From a virus, in the IMG/VR virus record IMGVR_UViG_3300030098_000945, positions 1 through 64,000 of that record: a DNA stretch of 64,000 nucleotides; one strand, written 5' to 3'. The notes below the pieces were generated by a model. The model searched no databases, was not told the origin of the DNA, and worked only from the letters and a program-made list of their open reading frames with translations. The first letter of the stretch is position 1; each line of letters begins with the position of its first letter. Of the stretch, positions 16,995 to 23,176 are shown piece after piece. The translations under genes were made by a program, and so were the position numbers.

Positions 16995-18059
16995 ATGGCA
17001 GTTTATACATCAATAGACAATCCAGAATTATATTTTCAGTGTAAGCTCTATACTGGAAATGGAAGCACAAATGCTATTACTTTAGATGGCGATGAAAATA
17101 TGCAACCAGATTTAGTTTGGGTTAAACGAAGAAATGGTGCTACTAAATCAATGTTATTTGATAATGCAAGATCAGCTAATTTTTTACAAACAGAATCAAG
17201 TGATGCTGAACAAGATGGTGCAGATTATTTTGTTTCATTAGATAGTGATGGTTTTACTTTTGAGGGTTCAGATAACTCTAATAATGCAAGTTCACAAACG
17301 TATGTAGCTTGGTGCTGGAAAATGGCTAATGGAACAGCTTCAAATTCTAATGGAACAAATATTACTTCAACTGTTTCTGCCAATACAACTGCTGGACAAT
17401 CTATCGTTTCTTATAGTGGATCTGGAACAACATCAGATACAGTTGGACATGGTTTAAGTTCATTGGATTTTTTAATTGTAAAAAGTAGAGGTGAAAATGA
17501 TAGTTGGTTTGTAAAACATAAAGATTTAGCTTCAAGTAAAAATTTGAATTTAAACCAAACTGTAGCAGAAACAGATGTTACTTCAGCTTATAGCGAAGGT
17601 GGTTTATCTAATTTATCTGGTAATACTTTTGGATTTTTAGATGGAACTTCAGATGCAAATGCTGTTAATGAAAGTTCCGAAGCGCATATCGCATATTGCT
17701 TTAAAAGTGTTCAAGGTTATTCAAAATTTGGCTCATTCACAGGAAATGGAAATGCTTCAGGAACATTTGTTTTCTGTGGCTTTCGACCAGCTTGGATACT
17801 TATAAAAAATTCGTCAAGTGTTACTTCATGGACTTTGTACGATAATAAAAGACCAGGCTTTAATGAAGATAATGCTTATTTATTGCCTGATGCTAGTGAT
17901 AATGAATTAAGTGATAAAGATATTGATTTACTTTCTAATGGTTTTAAACCAAGAACAAGTAATAGTGCTTTGAACACATCAGGAGATACATATATCTTTA
18001 TGGCGTTTGCAGAAGCACCATTTGTCAACTCTAAAGGCGTTCCAGCCAATTCTCGTTGA
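16995..18059 (+). CDS. Tail protein, DUF7483-like, probable receptor-binding
   Basis: A 354-residue Ser/Asn/Gly-rich protein that follows the LamG/SPRY gene without a gap. It starts with IDNPELYFQ and ends with IFMAFAEAPFVNSKGVPANSR; both ends are conserved in 54660-55757 while the centre varies. The WxxRxGATKSMLFDNARS and FVAWCWK-type segments recall the DUF7483 domain found in tail fibres of marine phages. It has no signal peptide. A distal fibre or receptor-binding role is inferred from neighbours and composition. Confidence 0.6.
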   Translation: MAVYTSIDNPELYFQCKLYTGNGSTNAITLDGDENMQPDLVWVKRRNGATKSMLFDNARSANFLQTESSDAEQDGADYFVSLDSDGFTFEGSDNSNNASSQTYVAWCWKMANGTASNSNGTNITSTVSANTTAGQSIVSYSGSGTTSDTVGHGLSSLDFLIVKSRGENDSWFVKHKDLASSKNLNLNQTVAETDVTSAYSEGGLSNLSGNTFGFLDGTSDANAVNESSEAHIAYCFKSVQGYSKFGSFTGNGNASGTFVFCGFRPAWILIKNSSSVTSWTLYDNKRPGFNEDNAYLLPDASDNELSDKDIDLLSNGFKPRTSNSALNTSGDTYIFMAFAEAPFVNSKGVPANSR

Positions 18060-18099
18060 TTAAATAAAATAACAAAATTAATAAGAGGAGAAGTACACT

Positions 18100-18312
18100 A
18101 TGAAGGTGCTACTAATTATGATTATGTGTAGCGCAGTTCAGAATGAGTGTCTACCTCCACATCAAATGCCAACAACTTATGACAGCTACTATGATTGTTT
18201 ACAAGCTGGCTACCAGGAGGCAATTTTAAAACAAACTGAAATAGGAAAAGCGGATACTAATGAACATAAAATATTCATTAGGTTCACTTGTAAGGGAACT
18301 TATGAAACGTAA
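18100..18312 (+). CDS. Small secreted or membrane protein at the lysis module (70 aa)
   Basis: A 70-residue protein with a short hydrophobic N-terminus (MKVLLIMIMCSAV) followed by a Cys-containing polar region. It is preceded by a strong AAGAGGAG ribosome binding site. The copy at 55860-56072 is ~80% identical. Similar small proteins sit beside lysis genes in marine podoviruses; the function is not known to me. Its end overlaps the next gene by 11 bases. Confidence 0.65.
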   Translation: MKVLLIMIMCSAVQNECLPPHQMPTTYDSYYDCLQAGYQEAILKQTEIGKADTNEHKIFIRFTCKGTYET

Positions 18313-18538
18313 AAAAAAATCAATTTTATCTAATCTTGAAGAAACAAATGGAATAAGAATATCTTATCATGAAAAGGTTTGTGCAGAGAGGATGAAAACT
18401 TTGTTTAAAGCAATAGATGAAATGAGAAAAGATATTAAAGAATTAAAAACTTTTATGAATGTAGGAAAAGGTGCTGCCGCAATAATAATCTTTATTGGGG
18501 GTTTACTTGGCTCGATTTTCTACTTCTTCACGAAATAG
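18302..18538 (+). CDS. C-terminally anchored small membrane protein (78 aa)
   Basis: The ATG at 18302 (MKRKKKSIL) is taken as the start because it lies just behind AAGGGAA and matches the unit B start at 56062. The protein has a basic N-terminus, the conserved segment RISYHEKVCAERMKTL, a short coiled coil and one C-terminal membrane segment (GAAAIIIFIGGLLGSIFYFF). The location before the endolysin suggests a holin or antiholin-like role, but this is inferred. Confidence 0.65.
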   Translation: MKRKKKSILSNLEETNGIRISYHEKVCAERMKTLFKAIDEMRKDIKELKTFMNVGKGAAAIIIFIGGLLGSIFYFFTK

Positions 18539-18800
18539 AACTACAGCTGCTAAAGGTTTAAGTAGTGAACTATTAGCTGCCGCAAAGTTTGCCAAAGATC
18601 CAAACTTAATTGTGTTCACACCAGTTGGTGCTGGACCCATAGATATATTAACTTTGAATATTAAAACGGGGGAGTACCAAGGTTATGATGTCAAGACAAG
18701 AAATTACCGTAAAGATGGTTCTAAAATTAATAGACCAAGAACCAGGGAACAAAAAAGACTAGGTGTTAAAATTTTTAATTTTGACCCAGAAAAGGATTGA
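18495..18800 (+). CDS. PD-(D/E)XK-type nuclease-like protein, TTG start
   Basis: About 100 residues. It overlaps the preceding gene and must start at a TTG: either 18495 or, better placed behind GGGGG, 18507. The pattern of a helix (KGLSSELLAAAKFA), then GPIDILTL, then YQGYDVKTRNYR resembles the core of PD-(D/E)XK nucleases such as small Holliday-junction resolvases (D, then DxK). T7-like phages need such an enzyme to resolve branched DNA before packaging. A full copy is in unit B (56258-56563). Family assignment is tentative. Confidence 0.5.
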   Translation: MGVYLARFSTSSRNRTTAAKGLSSELLAAAKFAKDPNLIVFTPVGAGPIDILTLNIKTGEYQGYDVKTRNYRKDGSKINRPRTREQKRLGVKIFNFDPEKD

Positions 18801-18806
18801 AGAGTT

Positions 18807-19244
18807 ATGGATACATATAACGAGCTTAAACAAGACATTAAAACCCACGAAGGTTACAGAGATCATATATACAAAGATAGCCTGGGTATTCCTACTATCT
18901 TTTGGGGTCATATGGTTTTACCTACCGATGATTATGTTGAAGGTGTTAATTACAGTATTGAAGATGCTGAGAAGTGTTTTAATAAAGATTTTAATATTGC
19001 TCTACAAGCTGCTGAGAAGTTAATTGGCGATATAGAAGTTAATCATATTCAGAAATGCGTAATCATTGAATGCGTGTATCAACTTGGTGGACCAAGGTTT
19101 TCAAAATTTAAAAAGTTTTGGCAAGCTATGAAAGATGGTGATATGGAAAAAGCTGCCGATGAAATGATAGATAGCAGATGGCACAAACAAACACCTAGTA
19201 GATGTGAGAAAGCTGCTGCTAAAATGAGGAGCAGTAATAAATGA
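18807..19244 (+). CDS. Endolysin, T4-type lysozyme (GH24 family)
   Basis: A 145-residue protein with the GH24 lysozyme signature: Glu in HEGYRDHIY, Asp in YKDSLGIPT and the following Thr form the Glu-8aa-Asp/Cys-5aa-Thr triad, with GH close behind. It hydrolyses the N-acetylmuramic acid to N-acetylglucosamine bond of peptidoglycan. It has no signal peptide, so it needs a holin; the next gene fits. The copy at 56570-57007 is ~90% identical, making it one of the best conserved genes between the units. Confidence 0.9.
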   Translation: MDTYNELKQDIKTHEGYRDHIYKDSLGIPTIFWGHMVLPTDDYVEGVNYSIEDAEKCFNKDFNIALQAAEKLIGDIEVNHIQKCVIIECVYQLGGPRFSKFKKFWQAMKDGDMEKAADEMIDSRWHKQTPSRCEKAAAKMRSSNK

Positions 19245-19624
19245 TACAATTTTTAGGTTTCTTAAAAAATCCTCTGGTTAAATTTGTAGCAAATAAAACC
19301 ATGGGTGCAATTACTCATAAGCTAGAAAAAGATAAAATTATTAAAGCCAAAGAATTAGAAGCTGCTAATAACCTGGATGTTAAAAAGGTTGAGGTGCAGC
19401 TTGAACAAGTAAGACAACAACAAAATTCGTGGAAAGACGAATGGCTCGTATTATTTTTTTCCATAATCTTTGGATTACATTTTACACCTTGGACAGTCTC
19501 CTGGTGTGATAGAGCTTGGGATGCTCTTCAAAAAGCAGATCCAATGTTTTGGTATATAATTTTAACAATGGTAGGAGCGAGCTTTGGTGTAACTACCATG
19601 AACAAGTTAGGTAAAAAGAAATGA
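19241..19624 (+). CDS. Holin-like protein (3TM type), unit A version
   Basis: A 127-residue protein with a charged N-terminal helix and hydrophobic segments around residues 68-88 (WLVLFFSIIFGLHF) and 103-120 (FWYIILTMVGASFGV). The motif SWKDEW before the first segment is typical of the GTA-type 3TM holin family. It overlaps the endolysin stop. The unit B gene at the same place (57009-57389) keeps only SDWKDEF and the overall layout, so the holin has been replaced or has diverged fast. Confidence 0.65.
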   Translation: MIQFLGFLKNPLVKFVANKTMGAITHKLEKDKIIKAKELEAANNLDVKKVEVQLEQVRQQQNSWKDEWLVLFFSIIFGLHFTPWTVSWCDRAWDALQKADPMFWYIILTMVGASFGVTTMNKLGKKK

Positions 19625-19908
19625 CAATAACTAAATCAGACTTTGATCCGCATTGCTTTGGCGGTCATTATCAAGAACCACCAGATACTTTACACTTTCA
19701 GTTTGAAGGTGCTAGATGCGATAACTATGTTTACAGATACATATTAGTTGACAAGTTTAGACCCAATAAGATTGATGCAAGAAGTAAAAAGACAGAGGAA
19801 GAAAAAGATAAATCTGGAAAAGAGATAGCTGCTAGTTACTTACCTTTGGTTTTAACAGAGGAAGTAAAACCAACTTTAATAGATAAGATAAAAAATATTT
19901 TTTTTTAA
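19621..19908 (+). CDS. Conserved hypothetical protein (95 aa)
   Basis: A 95-residue protein beginning TITKSDFDPHCFGG. It contains YRYILVDKFRPNKI, a string reminiscent of the small protein at 544-750. It overlaps the holin stop by 4 bases and the next start by 1 base. It is ~80% identical to 57386-57679. No membrane segment or known domain was recognised. Confidence 0.65.
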   Translation: MTITKSDFDPHCFGGHYQEPPDTLHFQFEGARCDNYVYRYILVDKFRPNKIDARSKKTEEEKDKSGKEIAASYLPLVLTEEVKPTLIDKIKNIFF

Positions 19909-20408
19909 TGATTGACCCAAAAGAAGATGAGTTATCTCATTTTGCACATTGGTATTTAAACTCTGGAGAAGTTGATAAAGTTTATACACCTATAAAAAAT
20001 GGTTTATTATTTATAGAAGGTGTAAGTGGAATTGTTTTATATAGAAATAAACCTTTTCAAGTTGAGCTTTTTATTTGTCAACCTAATCTGGTTATACCAG
20101 AACATACACATCCAGACGTAGATAGTTACGAATGTTTTTTGTATGGAATGAAATTTACTCATTCTGGTAATACAGCTATTGATATTGAACAAGCATTAGA
20201 GGAACAAAATGGTTATCCAATTAATGCTTATCAAACCATAAGAGTTAAACCAAACGATCTTCATGGTGGAACTGCATCAAAATATGGTGGAGCTTTTATA
20301 TCAATTCAGCATTGGTTAAATGACGTAGATCCAACTCATGTTAGTTCAAATTGGGATGGAAAATCTATGGGTAAAAATCATTCGGAACAAGCGGGATTGA
20401 ATGGCTAG
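19908..20408 (+). CDS. Cupin-fold protein, accessory, unit A only
   Basis: A 166-residue protein with a cupin-like metal-binding pattern: PEHTHPDVDSYECFLYG provides His-x-His and a downstream Glu, and later KPNDLHGG provides the distal His. Cupins include dioxygenases, isomerases and sugar-binding proteins; no substrate can be named. It is inserted between two genes that are adjacent in unit B (57386-57679 and 57672-57803), so it is a recent accessory gain or loss. The ends overlap its neighbours, so it is part of the operon. Confidence 0.6.
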   Translation: MIDPKEDELSHFAHWYLNSGEVDKVYTPIKNGLLFIEGVSGIVLYRNKPFQVELFICQPNLVIPEHTHPDVDSYECFLYGMKFTHSGNTAIDIEQALEEQNGYPINAYQTIRVKPNDLHGGTASKYGGAFISIQHWLNDVDPTHVSSNWDGKSMGKNHSEQAGLNG

Positions 20409-20535
20409 AGTTAAGTTTACTCACTTTGTACCAAGGGATAAACCACCTAAAAGACCAGGGGTACATAAAAAAAATTTAAACAAATCTGAAAAGAGAAACA
20501 AAAAACTTACTAGATATAAGGGTCAAGGCAGATGA
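20401..20535 (+). CDS. Small basic protein (44 aa) with YKGQGR tail
   Basis: A 44-residue, Lys/Arg-rich protein starting at 20401 inside the end of the cupin gene and overlapping the next start. It has the segment HKKNLNKSEKRNKK and ends in YKGQGR. The unit B copy (57672-57803) ends in YRGQGR. Nucleic-acid binding is suggested by charge only. Function unknown. Confidence 0.6.
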   Translation: MARVKFTHFVPRDKPPKRPGVHKKNLNKSEKRNKKLTRYKGQGR

Positions 20536-20894
20536 AGATAAACGAGAATACAAATATTTCTTTACCAGTTAGAAATCTTTTAGCTTTGTGTGCGGCTGTA
20601 GCTTTGGGAATTTTCGCATATACAGAAATAACAGCCAGGATTACGAGCTTAGAAACATCAAGAGAATTACACCAAGCAGATTTATTAAAGAAGAGCGAGC
20701 AGTTACCAACAGATCAAGAACAGTTTATGCTGCTTGAACACATAGCGGGTCAAGTAGAAAATATAGAAAAAGAGATGGAGGGTATGAGAAACAATACTGT
20801 AAATCTTAATAGAGCTATGGAAGATATAAAACAAATTGAACAAACTTTAGAAATTTTAAAAGACAAAGTAAGAGATAATGGTAACCACCAATGA
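20532..20894 (+). CDS. Membrane-anchored coiled-coil protein (possible inner spanin)
   Basis: A 120-residue protein with an N-terminal membrane segment (NLLALCAAVALGIFAYTEI) and a long periplasmic coiled coil rich in Glu, Lys and Leu. This topology is that of an inner-membrane spanin, which joins the membranes during lysis of Gram-negative hosts. It is in the lysis region and conserved at 57800-58159. A Cys-containing lipoprotein candidate lies at 21530-21694. Confidence 0.5.
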   Translation: MKINENTNISLPVRNLLALCAAVALGIFAYTEITARITSLETSRELHQADLLKKSEQLPTDQEQFMLLEHIAGQVENIEKEMEGMRNNTVNLNRAMEDIKQIEQTLEILKDKVRDNGNHQ

Positions 20895-21142
20895 TGGAAA
20901 AAATATTAACATTATTGGTTGGATTATTAATTGCTTTAGGAGGCTGGTCGCTTTCCAGAACATTTGAACTATCTACGGGTCAAGCAGTTCTTGAAGATAA
21001 AGTTGAAAGATTAGAAATGCAGCTAACATTAATAGATCAGAAGATGGATGAAATGTTTGATATGGATGAAGAAATTATGAAACAACACGAACAATTATTT
21101 AAAAAATTAGAAAATTCAAACACAGGGTATAGTTATAACTAA
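20891..21142 (+). CDS. Membrane-anchored coiled-coil protein (83 aa), unit A only
   Basis: An 83-residue protein with an N-terminal membrane segment (LTLLVGLLIALGGWSL) and an acidic coiled coil (LEDKVERLEMQL, then DMDEEIMKQHEQL). It resembles the preceding gene in topology but not in sequence. Absent from unit B, where the next conserved gene follows directly. A lysis-related role is possible. Confidence 0.5.
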   Translation: MMEKILTLLVGLLIALGGWSLSRTFELSTGQAVLEDKVERLEMQLTLIDQKMDEMFDMDEEIMKQHEQLFKKLENSNTGYSYN

Positions 21143-21357
21143 TGATAGAAACAGTAATAGCTCTTTTATTAATTGTAGATCACGAAATAAAAGAACACAG
21201 AATACAAGATAGTTTAAGTAAATGCTTAAAAGGGAAGAGGGTAGCCGAGAGGCAATTAAAATCTGGAGATAGAGTTCAATATAAATGTATTAAATCTAAA
21301 GCAGAGATAGAAGTTTATATGGGAGAAAAAAAAATAACTAAATTAATAATGGAATAA
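21142..21357 (+). CDS. Small exported-like protein (71 aa)
   Basis: A 71-residue protein with a short hydrophobic N-terminus (TVIALLLIVD) then a polar region with two Cys. It is conserved at 58159-58377 (pattern EIKExRIQxSLSxCLKGKR and the ending KKLIME). It begins in the stop of the preceding gene. Function unknown. Confidence 0.6.
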   Translation: MIETVIALLLIVDHEIKEHRIQDSLSKCLKGKRVAERQLKSGDRVQYKCIKSKAEIEVYMGEKKITKLIME

Positions 21358-21533
21358 TGGATATAAAAGATAAAATAGTTGGATTAGCTTTAGTAGCTTT
21401 GGTTTCACTTATTGGTTGGAACCTTCACGCTACTTGGGATTTAAAATCTGAATTAATGAAAATTCAACAAGATCAAAAAGTCTTACACAAGAAAATGAAT
21501 AAAGTTTTAAAAAAAGTTAAAAAGAAAAAATGA
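21357..21533 (+). CDS. Small membrane protein with basic tail (58 aa)
   Basis: A 58-residue protein: N-terminal membrane segment (IVGLALVALVSLIGWNL), a short coiled coil and a Lys-rich end (KKVKKKK). The start overlaps the previous stop (TAATG). With the lipoprotein that follows, it could form a spanin pair, but the sequence alone does not show it. No counterpart in unit B. Confidence 0.5.
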   Translation: MDIKDKIVGLALVALVSLIGWNLHATWDLKSELMKIQQDQKVLHKKMNKVLKKVKKKK

Positions 21534-21694
21534 AGTATTGGATAATAGTTATAGTCTATACTTTATTATTTTTAACAGCTTGTGTTTATAAGTTAGAGCC
21601 AAATCAAACTACTGTTGAATATGGTACTTCTGAAAATGGTAAAGATAAAACAAGTAAAAGTATTAAACAAACTTTTAAATGGAATAAGCAATGA
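21530..21694 (+). CDS. Small lipoprotein (54 aa), candidate outer spanin
   Basis: A 54-residue protein with signal peptide IIVIVYTLLFLTAC: LTAC is a good lipobox, predicting lipidation at Cys18 and a mature peptide of ~37 residues. Size and place in the lysis region fit an outer-membrane spanin, or a small phage-encoded surface lipoprotein. It overlaps both neighbours by 4 bases. No counterpart was seen in unit B. Confidence 0.5.
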   Translation: MKYWIIVIVYTLLFLTACVYKLEPNQTTVEYGTSENGKDKTSKSIKQTFKWNKQ

Positions 21695-21807
21695 TTGATA
21701 AAATTTTATTAAAATTTTTTGGCGGTATAGATAAAGTAACCGAATGGCTCTTTGCCTGGCAAGCTCCTAGATGCAAATGCAAAAACAGAAAAAAAAGACG
21801 TGGGTAA
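21691..21807 (+). CDS. Small conserved protein with CKC motif (38 aa)
   Basis: A 38-residue protein starting MIDKILLKFFGGID and ending in a basic PRCKCKNRKK tail. An almost identical 37-residue version stands at 58382-58495 in unit B. The amphipathic N-terminus and basic Cys-containing tail suggest a membrane-associated peptide. Its end overlaps the start of the zinc-ribbon-like gene. Confidence 0.55.
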   Translation: MIDKILLKFFGGIDKVTEWLFAWQAPRCKCKNRKKRRG

Positions 21808-21968
21808 AACCAGTTCAATATGTAATGAATATTGGACCATGTAGGTATTGCAAAAAGGAAATGGAAAATACTGAAAGTTTTGTAGCTTTTTTAGATAAAA
21901 CTAAAGCTCATTATCAATGTATGAAAGAAGATGATAACCAGAGAGCTTTGGATAAGACTTTTGAATAA
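21771..21968 (+). CDS. Small zinc-finger-like protein (65 aa)
   Basis: A 65-residue protein with GPCRYCKKEM and, ~22 residues later, KAHYQCMKEDD: two CxxC/HxxC-type pairs that could bind zinc. The ATG at 21777 is an equally good start. A homologue ends unit B at 60847-61029. It is the last rightward gene of unit A and converges on a small leftward gene that begins its stop 1 base later. Confidence 0.6.
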   Translation: MQMQKQKKKTWVKPVQYVMNIGPCRYCKKEMENTESFVAFLDKTKAHYQCMKEDDNQRALDKTFE

Positions 21969-22124
21969 TTAATTTAATTTTATTTTAGGGTCTTTTTTTA
22001 ATAAAATAAAAGCAGTATTTCTTATTTGTAATGCTTTTAATTTAGATCTTTCTTCTACATCTTTTTTCATTCTTTGGTGTATTTCTCTTACTTGTTCAGC
22101 AGTATAAATTTTTTTTTTCTTCAT
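21969..22124 (-). CDS. Small leftward hypothetical protein (51 aa)
   Basis: A 51-residue, Lys-rich, helical open frame starting MKKKKIYTAEQVREIHQR. Its stop touches the stop of the rightward zinc-finger-like gene. It has no membrane segment. There is no clear ribosome binding site and no copy in unit B, so it could be spurious. Confidence 0.4.
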   Translation of the reverse strand: MKKKKIYTAEQVREIHQRMKKDVEERSKLKALQIRNTAFILLKKDPKIKLN

Positions 22125-22162
22125 AAATTAATAATAATATAAAAATTATAAAGATCAAATAG

Positions 22163-22239
22163 TGGTCTGGGTGGGAGGATTTGAACCTCCGATCCTCTGC
22201 TCCCAAAGCAGATGCGATACCAGGCTTCGCTACACCCAG
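22163..22239 (-). tRNA. tRNA-Pro (anticodon TGG)
   Basis: A complete 77-base cloverleaf on the minus strand with encoded CCA. Acceptor CTGGGTG pairs with CACCCAG; D-stem GCGA pairs with TCGC; anticodon stem TCTGC/GCAGA encloses the loop TTTGGGA with anticodon TGG; T-stem GGAGG/CCTCC encloses TTCAAAT. It lies at the end of unit A, left of the att core, with its 3' end facing unit A. It may be phage-borne or a remnant of an attachment gene. Confidence 0.93.
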
Positions 22240-22251
22240 ACAATTTTAAAT

Positions 22252-22499
22252 TGGGGAGTATATGGGGAGTAAAAGATGGTATCAAATAGAAACTTCACTA
22301 TTTTAAAAGGTTATTTTATAGGTATATTTGTCAACTATTTTTTTACAATTTAAGAAAGAAACTGTTATATAACAATACAAATCGGAGATTTTAACGGTAG
22401 GTTCAAATGCTATCGCTCCTCTAAAAAAAGTGTTGATAATTAATATTTTTTTTTAAGTGGGGAGTAAAGTGGGGAGTGAATTATTATAGGCGGGGAGTA
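22252..22499 (+). repeat. Direct repeats of TGGGGAGTA flanking the att core (probable integrase arm sites)
   Basis: Five copies of (T/C)GGGGAGT(A/G): 22252-22260, 22263-22271, 22458-22466, 22470-22478 and 22491-22499. Two lie ~140 bases left and three 50-90 bases right of the tRNA-like core at 22398-22408. This layout is that of arm-type binding sites of lambda-like tyrosine integrases. The last copy falls inside a terminator-like stem. The unit C junction instead has GAGTGAAAC and GAGAGTGAA, fitting a different integrase. Confidence 0.55.
22309..22425 (+). other. Attachment site region between units A and B (conserved block plus core)
   Basis: Positions 22309-22383 are closely matched at 61089-61160: GGTTATTTTATA, TTGTCAACTA, ACAATTTAAGAAAGAAA and the perfect palindrome TGTTATATAACA (22363-22374). 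The core TAGGTTCAAAT (22398-22408) is identical in both junctions and matches a tRNA T-loop; the bases after it look like a degenerate tRNA 3' end (GCTATCGCTCCTCT). The core is the inferred crossover region; the conserved block probably binds excision or bending proteins. Confidence 0.55.
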
Positions 22500-22511
22500 T
22501 GGATCCCCGCC
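22489..22511 (+). terminator. Strong GC-rich hairpin, terminator-like
   Basis: GGCGGGGA (22489-22496) pairs with TCCCCGCC (22504-22511) around a 7-base loop, followed by AATCTTTCTT. It lies right of the att core. Unit C has a better terminator at the same place (61269-61301), which supports a role in stopping rightward transcription that enters from the upstream unit. Confidence 0.5.
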
Positions 22512-22531
22512 AATCTTTCTTAACTTATTAT

Positions 22532-22699
22532 TTATTTACCTCCTTTAATATATTGTTTAGCTTCTTCTTTATTCACAAAGAATTTTTTAGTAAATAATTC
22601 AAGATTAAGAGTATTAATTAATTTTTTTAATTTAATTTTTTTTGGTCTATTAGAACCATTTTTTACTACCCAAACATAAAGATCTTTTTTAATTGTCAT
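22532..22699 (-). CDS. Small basic hypothetical protein (55 aa)
   Basis: A 55-residue Lys-rich open frame beginning MTIKKDLYVWVVKNG and ending with KQYIKGGK. It is the last possible gene of the leftward integrase operon, 8 bases beyond a hairpin at 22708-22725. Size and charge would suit an excisionase or DNA-bending factor, but no motif shows this. Unit C has no copy at this place. Confidence 0.4.
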   Translation of the reverse strand: MTIKKDLYVWVVKNGSNRPKKIKLKKLINTLNLELFTKKFFVNKEEAKQYIKGGK

Positions 22700-22707
22700 A
22701 TTTTAAA

Positions 22708-22725
22708 GTGGGGATTTCTCCCCAC
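22708..22725 (-). terminator. Hairpin after the integrase operon
   Basis: GTGGGGA (22708-22714) pairs with TCCCCAC (22719-22725) around a 4-base loop. It lies 16 bases past the stop codon of the HTH gene in the leftward direction, with only a weak T-run on either side. Possible terminator of the integrase operon. Confidence 0.45.
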
Positions 22726-22741
22726 CTTTGTTTTAAACATA

Positions 22742-23173
22742 TTATCCTTTATATGTTGATTGATATGCAAGCTCCCGTTCTAACTTTGGGAGCATTGGTC
22801 TATATTTTGCTTGGAGTTTCCTTTCTTGTTCTATATTTTTATCTACTCTAGCAAAATTCTCTAATACTTTTTTGTGGTATTTCTTATCTATCTTTGCCAA
22901 TACCTCTTCTGGATTAGTATTAAACATTAAGTTAATGTCGTAACCTTCCTTTTTTAATAATAAAAACAAATCATGTGCTGGTATTCCGTTTTGACCCTTT
23001 TCTTGTTTTTGTACTTGCTGAAAAGTTTTACCTTGTGCTTTAGCATGAACTGTTTGGTTTTTATGTTTTGGCAATCTTGATTGTGAACCATTGCCATTAT
23101 CTATAACTTTATCTAGGAACCTAAAGGCAAAGAGAAACTTTGCAATTCTTCCTTTATAGTGTAGTGCATCCAT
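22742..23173 (-). CDS. Helix-turn-helix protein (XRE-like) downstream of integrase
   Basis: A 143-residue protein. Residues ~45-90 (AKAQGKTFQQVQKQEKG, then IPAHDLFLLLKKEG) match the XRE helix-turn-helix pattern common in Alphaproteobacteria. The C-terminal half is a charged helix. It starts 3 bases after the integrase stop, so it is co-transcribed. The equivalent gene in unit C (61306-61743) is ~75% identical. It may act as an excision factor or regulator of the integrase operon; this is inferred from linkage. Confidence 0.65.
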   Translation of the reverse strand: MDALHYKGRIAKFLFAFRFLDKVIDNGNGSQSRLPKHKNQTVHAKAQGKTFQQVQKQEKGQNGIPAHDLFLLLKKEGYDINLMFNTNPEEVLAKIDKKYHKKVLENFARVDKNIEQERKLQAKYRPMLPKLERELAYQSTYKG

Positions 23174-23176
23174 ATT

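Noticed and set aside
1-22000. Assembly duplication of 39.2-61 kb as explanation for unit A
   Set aside because: The two regions differ by scattered substitutions, have different pilot, fibre and holin cassettes and different accessory genes, so they are not copies of one molecule. A chimera of different phages remains possible.
22398-22424. Second complete tRNA at the A/B junction
   Set aside because: Only a T-loop and a poor acceptor strand are present; upstream sequence is phage-specific and cannot form the remaining arms.
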